This document shows, piece after piece, positions 1-5,115 of a stretch of DNA of 5,439 nucleotides. Below the pieces are notes generated by a model. The model was given only the letters and a program-made list of their open reading frames with translations. It had not been told where the DNA came from and ran no database searches. The DNA is from Sulfurimonas sp. (GTDB lineage: Bacteria > Campylobacterota > Campylobacteria > Campylobacterales > Sulfurimonadaceae), in assembly GCA_015487435.1 (NCBI GenBank), contig WFPU01000145.1:1-5439 (forward strand), written 5' to 3'. The position numbers and the translations under genes were made by a program. Each line of letters begins with the position of its first letter. The first letter of the stretch is position 1.

Positions 1-266
1 CTCTTATACTCTTCCGCAGCTTCTTCCATCTGTTCCACGTCAAATGCTTTGACTGCTTCACATATTGCAATGATGAAATTATTATCGAAGATTGGATATT
101 TCTGCATGATGTCCACCCTTGATAAAGTTCCTCTATCTTCTGCACTTACTCCATAATCACTAAGGTTTTTAACTTCATAGCCATTGTGCATGGCATCAAG
201 AATTCTAAATTTTATTTTTGTTGGAAGATTTTTTAATTCTTCTGCTAAAGTTAGTTTTTCCGTCAT
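1..266 (-). CDS. Unidentified element protein, 3' part cut by the window edge
   Basis: The reading frame opens at an ATG at 266-264 and stays open for 88 codons to the left edge, so the C-terminus is missing. An AAGGA Shine-Dalgarno sequence sits about 7 bases before the ATG, which supports this start. The visible protein begins MTEKLTLAEELKNLPTKIKF. It is charged and mostly helical, and ends in a Glu-rich helix (around residues 78-87). It has no signal peptide or membrane segment. I do not recognise the family. It has its own promoter in the spacer at 316-351 rather than simply following the 237-aa gene upstream. From its position it is probably an early or regulatory gene of the element, but that is inference only. 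Confidence 0.7.
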   Translation of the reverse strand, partial: MTEKLTLAEELKNLPTKIKFRILDAMHNGYEVKNLSDYGVSAEDRGTLSRVDIMQKYPIFDNNFIIAICEAVKAFDVEQMEEAAEEYK

Positions 267-300
267 AATTTCGTCCTTTTTTATTCTTAACTTAACCTAA

Positions 301-388
301 AAGGTATCTTTAGCTGTTGTCATAATATAAGGATAAAAATATCCTCTGCAACTCCCTAAACAAGGCAAGGTATCTTTAGCTGTTGTCA
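301..388. repeat. Perfect 22-bp direct repeat pair flanking a promoter
   Basis: Two identical 22-base copies (301-322 and 367-388, beginning AAGGTATCTTTAGCTG) lie 66 bp apart, start to start. The right copy lies upstream of the -35 box of the promoter at 323-351. The left copy directly abuts its -10 box and covers the predicted start point. They could be binding sites for one of the element's DNA-binding proteins. An alternative is a segmental duplication. The left copy also overlaps a small palindrome, ACCTAAAAGGT (295-305). Confidence 0.75.
323..351 (-). promoter_or_regulatory. Promoter of the leftmost gene with an operator-like palindrome in the spacer
   Basis: On the minus strand, TTGCAG (351-346) and TATTAT (328-323) are separated by exactly 17 bases, giving a sigma-70 type promoter with a start point near 316 and a leader of about 50 nt before the ATG at 266. 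The spacer between the boxes holds a perfect inverted repeat, AGGATA-AAAA-TATCCT (330-345). That is a common place for a repressor operator. The operator role is inferred. Confidence 0.5.
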
Positions 389-476
389 ATATGGTCACAG
401 CAACTACATATTTCATAGTCTCATTACTGAAGAGAGAAAATAGAGAGTAAAAGAGCGAGAAGATAAAAGAGGTCAT

Positions 477-1190
477 CTAGTATTTAGGTAACTTCCATCT
501 CTTAACTGTTGCGATTGATACTTCTAATTTGCTGGCAATATCTTTCAGTATCATTCCACTCTTTCGCAGCTCTTCAGCTTCATCTCTTTTTGCATTAAAC
601 CGTTCTCTTTTTTTTGCGACAGTAATAAGTCCACCTCTTGCGTGAGCTTCTTTGAGTTCATCATCATTTAGCTTTACTATCCACTTGCTCCGATCGAGTT
701 CCATAACTGCTCTGGCTTTCCTGTTCAGCTCCCTAAATGAATAACCACATCCACACTTTGAATTGAAATGAAGTGCCATTGCTAAAAGTGCTTCATAATG
801 TAACTGATCTTCATAATGAAGTCTCTGTGCATAAATTGTCAATGAACGCATAAACTCACTTTTACCTGTCGGATAAAGAGGCTTATGAAATTTAATAAAC
901 TCCGGGAAGTGTGTTCCCATCTCTGCTACTGTATAAGTTCGCTGTATGTACTCATTAGGCTCATACTCACAAAACTCTACATGAGGTACTTTTTTGCGTA
1001 TCTGAATCTTAATAGAAGCTACACGCTGCCACTCTCTCCAGCTTTGCGGATTGTGCTCGAAATGGTATAATATCTCTAATACTTTTTGACCATCGTAACG
1101 ATTAAGCCACCTTTTCACACTTGGTGGCGGCAATCCCCACAACTCACTATCAAAATCAGATATAAACCTAAGACTCAGCCCCGTGAGCAT
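477..1190 (-). CDS. Hypothetical protein with C-terminal helix-turn-helix
   Basis: A 237-residue soluble protein. Its C-terminus (about residues 203-233, core LKDIASKLEVSIATVKRW) has the spacing of a Hin/resolvase-like or sigma-region-4-like helix-turn-helix, so it very likely binds DNA. The N-terminal part contains PSVKRWLNRY (23-32). The middle part (112-166) is helical with a CGCGY stretch at 146-150. I do not recognise a catalytic domain. A replication-initiation or regulatory role is possible but unproven. The ATG at 1190 lies 23 bp inside the end of the 95-aa gene, with a weak AGG about 9 bases upstream, so it is probably translated in the same operon. A shorter protein from an internal TTG near residue 18 cannot be excluded. 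Its GC content looks higher than that of the integrase module. Confidence 0.8.
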   Translation of the reverse strand: MLTGLSLRFISDFDSELWGLPPPSVKRWLNRYDGQKVLEILYHFEHNPQSWREWQRVASIKIQIRKKVPHVEFCEYEPNEYIQRTYTVAEMGTHFPEFIKFHKPLYPTGKSEFMRSLTIYAQRLHYEDQLHYEALLAMALHFNSKCGCGYSFRELNRKARAVMELDRSKWIVKLNDDELKEAHARGGLITVAKKRERFNAKRDEAEELRKSGMILKDIASKLEVSIATVKRWKLPKY

Positions 1191-1455
1191 TTGTTTTGCC
1201 TAACAACTTGCAAAGATACGCTTCTGCCCGTTTGATGTTGTCAATGCTCTGGTGTAGCCGTCTCTCTTTGTGCTTGCCTCTGTTTGTGTCGTTGGCTTTC
1301 CAAACTTCTATTAACTCTATGCCTTGCTTTTTAATCTGCACAAAGTATTGATTTGAATTGCTTGCAAACATATCGTTTGAAGATAGTCTCTTACCCTCGA
1401 GAAGTAGCGTTAAGATTGTGATGAGGTGTGAACTCTTTTGTAATGCTTCGCTCAT
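1168..1455 (-). CDS. Small putative winged-helix DNA-binding protein
   Basis: A 95-residue basic protein. Residues 10-20 (LITILTLLLEG), 25-29 and 33-43 (SNQYFVQIKKQ) fit a three-helix winged-HTH core. The next stretch, GIELIEVWKANDTNRGKHKE (45-64), fits the beta-wing, and a long helix follows at 71-86. This is a fold-level reading and not a recognised named family. The start ATG at 1455 is one base after the stop of the 68-aa gene, and AAGGTGG lies about 7 bases upstream, so the start is well supported. The end overlaps the next gene by 23 bp. It is likely a regulator within the element's early operon. Confidence 0.7.
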   Translation of the reverse strand: MSEALQKSSHLITILTLLLEGKRLSSNDMFASNSNQYFVQIKKQGIELIEVWKANDTNRGKHKERRLHQSIDNIKRAEAYLCKLLGKTNAHGAES

Positions 1456-1456
1456 C

Positions 1457-1663
1457 TTATGCCACCTTTACAACTGCATGACTTTCCAGCCATTTATCAA
1501 GCTCTACTCTGTCATAGCGAATAAATCTACTACTCAATTTTGAGTAAGGTATCTTTCCTTGCATTCTTAAATTAGCTTGTGTCTGTTTAGCTATTGCGTA
1601 GCCACCCTCATCTGTTGGTTTTGCCACATCATCAGGCGTGAGCCATCTTGATAAAATACTCAT
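1457..1663 (-). CDS. AlpA/excisionase-like helix-turn-helix protein
   Basis: A 68-residue protein with the layout of the MerR-like AlpA/Xis (HTH_17) family: LTPDDVAK (8-15) as the first helix, a second helix around 22-34 (recognition), then the characteristic RFIRYDRVELDKWLES tail (46-61), where the wing and the (D)-LDxW(L)-S motif are seen. Such proteins either bend DNA in the attachment site to favour excision or activate or repress element genes. Here it heads a three-gene operon. AAGGA lies 7 bases before the ATG, so the start is firm. An insertion (PTDEGGYAI, 16-24) between the first two helices is longer than usual. Whether it acts as Xis, as regulator or both cannot be told from sequence. 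Confidence 0.85.
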   Translation of the reverse strand: MSILSRWLTPDDVAKPTDEGGYAIAKQTQANLRMQGKIPYSKLSSRFIRYDRVELDKWLESHAVVKVA

Positions 1664-1713
1664 AAAGTATCCTTTTTGCTTCGGTTAGCTACTCCAAAGG
1701 CTTGTTTGAATTT

Positions 1714-1723
1714 ACGAATTCGT
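1714..1723. promoter_or_regulatory. Palindrome ACGAATTCGT upstream of the AlpA-like gene
   Basis: A perfect 10-bp palindrome 51 bp before the ATG of the AlpA-like gene. A candidate -10 box, CATAAT (1736-1731 on the minus strand), lies 8 bp upstream of it, so the palindrome would cover the start of transcription, as an autoregulatory operator would. No good -35 box is present. Function is inferred. Confidence 0.3.
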
Positions 1724-1760
1724 TAGTGTAATTATGATGGATATTTGAGGAGTTTTATAC

Positions 1761-1816
1761 GGAATTATGAGAAGTTTTTTTACTGGGAATTGGTAGTTTT
1801 GAAAAGCATAGGAATT
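1761..1816. repeat. Three GGAATT hexamers at exact 25-bp spacing
   Basis: GGAATT begins at 1761, 1786 and 1811, giving two identical intervals of 25 bp in the spacer between the 331-aa gene and the AlpA-like operon. The third copy is also an arm of the stem-loop at 1811-1833. The sequence between the hexamers is only loosely similar. It may be a phased binding site array or chance in AT-rich DNA. Confidence 0.35.
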
Positions 1817-1833
1817 TTAAAAAGTAAAATTCC
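1811..1833 (-). terminator. Stem-loop after the integrase operon
   Basis: Two bases after the stop codon of the 331-aa gene, the minus strand holds a perfect 9-bp stem (GGAATTTTA / TAAAATTCC, 5-base loop). It is followed by TATGCTTTTC. The position fits a terminator, but the stem is AT-rich and the T tract is short and interrupted, so termination may be weak. Confidence 0.45.
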
Positions 1834-1835
1834 CA

Positions 1836-2831
1836 TTATGGCATTTTTACGCCTGTTGCTAACTCTTTATATCGCATATTGTCTATGTAGTCTATTGCTA
1901 TCTCTTTGTATCGTTTTAGTGTCTTAGCATCCATTGTTCTTGTTTCTATACCTTTGTTAGCATAATAATTATAGATTTCAGTCTGTATCTTTCGTTGAGT
2001 AGCTCCATGTTGTAAACAATCATAGATATAAAACATATCTGCAAGTTTTTGTTGTTTAGATAATGTTTCTCTTGCATCAAAACATTTTCCTTTAGTATCA
2101 CATACAAGATTATCGGCTTTTTGCAATTCTTCGCCTACAAGTTCAATAGGATTTTTTACTATTGTGATGTCTTTATCGTAATTCTTTTTTATGGTTGTTA
2201 TTTGTGCTATTAATTCATTTAATGGTAAACCAAGATTAATATCTAAAGATGTCTTCTTTAATGTAGGTAGTGTTATTTCAGGACGACTAAATGTTAGAAG
2301 AGTGCATGGTTTTGAAAGATTACTGTGCTTTATCATGTCAATTAAATGTGTTCTATCTATTTTTATATTGCCATATAATAGTGGTAAAATTTGAGGCATA
2401 AACTGCTTATTATCATTCATTAAAAAGTTATTTATAAAGTATGATAAATCATTAGCGATATTTTGAATATGAATTTTTTTACCTTGATGAAACATGTGCT
2501 TTATAAGTTTTTCATCCATATACTGAAACTCAGGTTTTTCTTTAAAAATATTAAATGCAATTTTTTTAGTATCATCGATATAAGTTGGATAAAAATCAGT
2601 AATTTTTGTTGCTAAAGTGTAAAACCCATAGAGGGTTATATCTGATAGTTTATAACTTTGTTCTTGTTCTAAAGAATACCGATTAATTTCATATTCTTCT
2701 ACACTGACAGGTTCTGTATCATTATTCCTAATTGCCATTTCATAAGCCACACATTGAGTAAGCTCATAATCTTCAAAACTTTCAATCTCTTTGTAAATCG
2801 TATCATCTCTTTTTGGTATAGTTCCCATCAT
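1836..2831 (-). CDS. Hypothetical protein coupled to the integrase
   Basis: A 331-residue, AT-rich, Lys/Ile/Asn-rich soluble protein with no signal peptide or membrane helix. I do not recognise its family. Its start overlaps the integrase stop as ATGA, so the two are translationally coupled and presumably made together. GAGG lies about 5 bases before the first ATG and 8 before a second, adjacent ATG, so either Met may be the true start. A CxxxxxC pair (VCDTKGKCFD) lies before the last third. The last 68 residues (264-331) look like a separate helical domain, with GATQRKIQTEIYNYY resembling the start of a helix-turn-helix and ending KELATGVKMP. Possible roles are recombination directionality, att-site binding or regulation; these follow only from the coupling. 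A stem-loop follows the stop. Confidence 0.85.
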   Translation of the reverse strand: MMGTIPKRDDTIYKEIESFEDYELTQCVAYEMAIRNNDTEPVSVEEYEINRYSLEQEQSYKLSDITLYGFYTLATKITDFYPTYIDDTKKIAFNIFKEKPEFQYMDEKLIKHMFHQGKKIHIQNIANDLSYFINNFLMNDNKQFMPQILPLLYGNIKIDRTHLIDMIKHSNLSKPCTLLTFSRPEITLPTLKKTSLDINLGLPLNELIAQITTIKKNYDKDITIVKNPIELVGEELQKADNLVCDTKGKCFDARETLSKQQKLADMFYIYDCLQHGATQRKIQTEIYNYYANKGIETRTMDAKTLKRYKEIAIDYIDNMRYKELATGVKMP

Positions 2832-3982
2832 AACACCTCAACATTTATTATATTTTCTAACTGCTTATTAGCGTCCTGTGAGCCTTTTAAGTGGTTTATT
2901 GTGCGGTAATACTCGTCCACTGTTTCGGCTTTTGTATGCCCAAGCGATGCACTTAAAACAGTTGCCGCCGTTCCAGTTTCTCCAAGTGCCGTGACAAGAA
3001 TATGTCTAAAATAGTGCATAGTGAGTTCTTCTATGCCTGTGGCTTCTTTTATCTTCGCTAATTGTTTGCGTGGTGAGTGTAGCTTTAAACCTGTGACAGG
3101 TGACTTAAAAACAAGTCCATTATTATCTTTTAACTCTAAAAGAGGTTCTCGAATAATAAATGGAAGTTCATAGGTTTGATCCATGCCTACTTTATTATTT
3201 TCTGCTCTGATTATGTATCTATGATTGTTGAAATCAATGTCGCGCCATTCTAAAGATGCTATCTCATTCCATCTTCTGCCAAAAAGTGCGAATAAAAATA
3301 ATGCTTTATAAAATGGATCACCGGCATAGCGTTTTTGAATTGCATTAAACAAGAGTGAGATTTTTTCAGATGCATTTGTGACAATTTTTTTTCTTTGTCT
3401 TTTTCTGTCAGGTATTTTTATTTGTGGAATTTTCTTTTCTAATGCTCCGTTACTGTCAGCATATTCCAAAATAGGCTTTAGTGTCTGGAGCAATACTTTT
3501 TCAATAGTTCTAATTGAGCATCCATTTTCATTTTGCTTACTCTTTCCATTTTTATTCATGTATGCACGAATATTGTCAATGTCATTCTCTATGATCTTAC
3601 TTGCTTTTTTTGTTCCTATCTTTGGCTTAATGTAAAGTTCATATAATTTCTTTCGTGCAGTATTCCACTGTGAAGGTGTGCATTTTTTTTCAAAGTATTC
3701 ATTTGCTATAAAGTTGAGGTCTGTATCTTTATTAAATGGGTTTTCCAAAGAATTGATTTTTTCATTTTTAAAATCTTCTGCATCTGCATTGACTTTTTTG
3801 ATCGTATCTTTCTTATTCCAGTTCTGTTTTGTATAGTCAAAGATTTTTCTTACACTTTTGTTATTGATTTTAAAACGAAATAAGAATTTAGTGAAATCTG
3901 CATTTGCTTTTATTCCTGTTAGTAAACCTCTTCCTTGTTTGTCTTTATTACTGTAAATAAAAATACTGTAATCTATTGCCAT
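2828..3982 (-). CDS. int: Tyrosine recombinase (site-specific integrase)
   Basis: This 384-residue protein cuts and rejoins DNA between the element's att site and the host tRNA gene. It has the usual three parts: an N-terminal arm-binding region (about 1-85), a core-binding SAM-like domain (about 86-180, FIANEYFEKK to LEYADSNG) and the catalytic domain (about 200-360). All catalytic residues of the family can be placed: R237 (GRRWNE), K264, H323 and R326 (HYFR), H349 (LGH) and the nucleophile Y358, nine residues after H349 as in lambda Int. Length is normal and the gene is intact. TAAGG lies about 7 bases before the ATG. The gene is read away from the att site at 4133-4175, and its stop overlaps the next gene. 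It should therefore be active unless repressed. Confidence 0.96.
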   Translation of the reverse strand: MAIDYSIFIYSNKDKQGRGLLTGIKANADFTKFLFRFKINNKSVRKIFDYTKQNWNKKDTIKKVNADAEDFKNEKINSLENPFNKDTDLNFIANEYFEKKCTPSQWNTARKKLYELYIKPKIGTKKASKIIENDIDNIRAYMNKNGKSKQNENGCSIRTIEKVLLQTLKPILEYADSNGALEKKIPQIKIPDRKRQRKKIVTNASEKISLLFNAIQKRYAGDPFYKALFLFALFGRRWNEIASLEWRDIDFNNHRYIIRAENNKVGMDQTYELPFIIREPLLELKDNNGLVFKSPVTGLKLHSPRKQLAKIKEATGIEELTMHYFRHILVTALGETGTAATVLSASLGHTKAETVDEYYRTINHLKGSQDANKQLENIINVEVL

Positions 3983-3997
3983 TTTTTAGCCTTATTT

Positions 3998-4019
3998 TTT
4001 GGGTGACACTTTGGGTGAC
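3998..4019. repeat. Tandem TTTGGGTGAC repeat, candidate integrase arm sites or operator
   Basis: The 10-mer TTTGGGTGAC occurs at 3998-4007 and 4010-4019, 12 bp apart. It sits between the integrase start codon and its predicted promoter, on the element side of the att core. Short direct repeats in this place are typical arm-type binding sites for tyrosine integrases. Since they fall in the predicted integrase leader, they could also serve in autoregulation. Both roles are inferred. Confidence 0.55.
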
Positions 4020-4035
4020 CCTTTTTATTGAATAG

Positions 4036-4064
4036 ATTATAGCATTTTAAGTATTAATATGAAT
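4036..4064 (-). promoter_or_regulatory. Probable integrase promoter
   Basis: The minus strand reads TGCTATAAT at 4044-4036, a perfect extended -10 box. The -35 position (4064-4059, ATTCAT) is poor, as is usual in Campylobacterota, where extended -10 boxes dominate. Transcription would start near 4029, leaving about 47 nt of leader before the integrase ATG, which includes the TTTGGGTGAC repeats. Confidence 0.55.
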
Positions 4065-4074
4065 GTGCTATAAT
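4046..4074 (+). promoter_or_regulatory. Probable outward-facing promoter at the element end
   Basis: The plus strand has TGCTATAAT at 4066-4074, identical to the integrase -10 box on the other strand; the two form a 9-bp inverted repeat with a 21-bp spacer. The -35 position (4046-4051, TTTAAG) is weak. A transcript would start near 4081, cross the att core and enter the host gene at 4210. Confidence 0.45.
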
Positions 4075-4132
4075 GCTTAAAGTACATAAAATAGGGTTTT
4101 AAGGAGTTTAAGAAAAGAAAGATAAGAAGTTT

Positions 4133-4175
4133 GCGGTACCAGCGGTCACACGTTCGAATCGTGTCGGGCGCACCA
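4133..4175 (+). other. Attachment site: 3' half of tRNA-Arg left at the element boundary
   Basis: The sequence folds as the 3' part of a tRNA: anticodon-loop end (GCGGT, 4133-4137), 3' anticodon stem ACCAG (4138-4142), variable loop CGGTC (4143-4147), T arm ACACG-TTCGAAT-CGTGT (4148-4164), 3' acceptor strand CGGGCGC (4165-4171), discriminator A and encoded CCA (4173-4175). The upstream bases cannot form the D arm or the 5' acceptor, so this is not a working tRNA. The acceptor strand and CGGTC variable loop match bacterial tRNA-Arg genes with an NCG anticodon. This is the duplicated core produced by integration into the 3' end of the tRNA. The exact left limit of the core (4133 or 4134) is uncertain because the wobble base may come from the element. 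Confidence 0.85.
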
Positions 4176-4209
4176 TCTTCAAATAAATCTCCCTTTTTTA
4201 AAATCATAA

Positions 4210-5115
4210 ATGTTTCAATTTTTCATAATTTTATTGCTGTTTTTTGCAACACTGAGCGCAAAAATACTACCCTATAAAATTAGTCCCAACACAAAACTAG
4301 ATACTTCTATACAGATAAAGATACTTGATGCAAAACGACTAGACTTTCCAAATGTCCATGAACTTTCCGCACTTGCTTATAAGCATGAAAATCTTTATGC
4401 TTTAAGTGACAAAGGTATATTATATCTTTTTGAGTGTCAAATTAAAAATGACAAAATCCAAAAACTGACACTGCGTGAGCAGTATGTCCTGAAAAATAAA
4501 AAACTGCAACGATTCAAGAGAAAAAAAAGAGATGCTGAGGGCTTGGCTTTGTATAAAAATGGGTTTTTAATCTCTTTTGAGCGAAAAAATAGAGTCTTAT
4601 ATTGCTCACGTAAGGGTGTCAAGATGAAAAAAATACCACTCAACTCTGTTTTAGAGGAGAATCAAAACTATCAAAGTCCCAACAAAGGCCTAGAGAGTGT
4701 GGCGTATTCTAAGCAATACGGGGTGATAACGATTCCGGAATTTCCCCTAAAAGATCAGAACAGTCAATATCATACACTTTATGCCAAGCACAATATCTGG
4801 AAATTTCAAGCAAAGGGAGCTGTGACGGATATTGAATTTATTGACAGCACACATCTGCTGATTCTCTTGCGTGAGTATAGCTATCTCAGTAATAGACATA
4901 TAACGTCTTTAGTAAAAGTAAATTTGGAACAGTGCAATGAAAAACGTCTCTGCACAAGTACATTATTAGCGGAGTTGGATTCTGCGAAAGGTTGGAATAT
5001 CGATAATTTTGAAGGGCTTACAAAAATCGGTAACAATAGATTTTTGATGGTGAGTGATGATAATGACTCGATGTCTCAAAAAACACTTTTAGTGCTTTTT
5101 GAGATTATGAATTAA
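4210..5115 (+). CDS. Phytase-like / esterase-like secreted protein (PF13449 type)
   Basis: A 301-residue exported protein. Residues 1-17 are a signal peptide (MFQFFIILLLFFATLSA, likely cut after A17). The rest has the repeating features of the phytase-like beta-propeller family: ELSALAY (51-57), LSDKG (65-69), RDAEGLAL (107-114), NKGLESVAY (158-166), VTDIEFI (205-211), NFEGLTKIG (266-274) and VSDDND (281-286). Each E-G/S-L motif marks a blade, and the acidic residues E51, E110, E162 and E268 are all kept. The family is named for esterase-like activity, but its substrate is generally unknown. An in-frame TAA at 4207 makes the ATG at 4210 the first possible start, yet no Shine-Dalgarno sequence precedes it. 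Before the insertion it probably lay 34 bp after the tRNA-Arg gene. Its end overlaps trpA. Confidence 0.88.
   Translation: MFQFFIILLLFFATLSAKILPYKISPNTKLDTSIQIKILDAKRLDFPNVHELSALAYKHENLYALSDKGILYLFECQIKNDKIQKLTLREQYVLKNKKLQRFKRKKRDAEGLALYKNGFLISFERKNRVLYCSRKGVKMKKIPLNSVLEENQNYQSPNKGLESVAYSKQYGVITIPEFPLKDQNSQYHTLYAKHNIWKFQAKGAVTDIEFIDSTHLLILLREYSYLSNRHITSLVKVNLEQCNEKRLCTSTLLAELDSAKGWNIDNFEGLTKIGNNRFLMVSDDNDSMSQKTLLVLFEIMN

Noticed and set aside
301..388. CRISPR array
   Set aside because: There are only two repeats, no third copy at the same spacing, and the interval between them contains a promoter.
367..389. A second promoter with a perfect TTGACA (389-384, minus strand)
   Set aside because: No acceptable -10 box lies 16-18 bases downstream; that stretch reads GCCTTG.
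1545..1555. A third copy of the 22-bp repeat inside the AlpA-like gene
   Set aside because: Only 11 bases (AAGGTATCTTT) match, within coding sequence, and the match ends there.
1745..1927. A 60-aa hydrophobic plus-strand frame
   Set aside because: It overlaps the end of the 331-aa gene and its stem-loop, has no supporting start signal, and its hydrophobicity comes from reading the complement of a Lys/Asn/Ile-rich gene.
3378..3635. An 85-aa hydrophobic plus-strand frame
   Set aside because: It lies wholly inside the integrase catalytic and core-binding domains on the other strand; its Phe/Leu-rich sequence is the complement of Lys/Glu codons.
4100..4125. A ribosome binding site (AAGGAG) for a gene at the element end
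   Set aside because: No start codon follows at a usable distance; the stretch runs into the tRNA fragment.
4098..4175. A complete tRNA-Arg gene
   Set aside because: Only the 3' half is present; the bases before 4133 cannot form the 5' acceptor strand, the D arm or the 5' anticodon stem (CTGGT needed).
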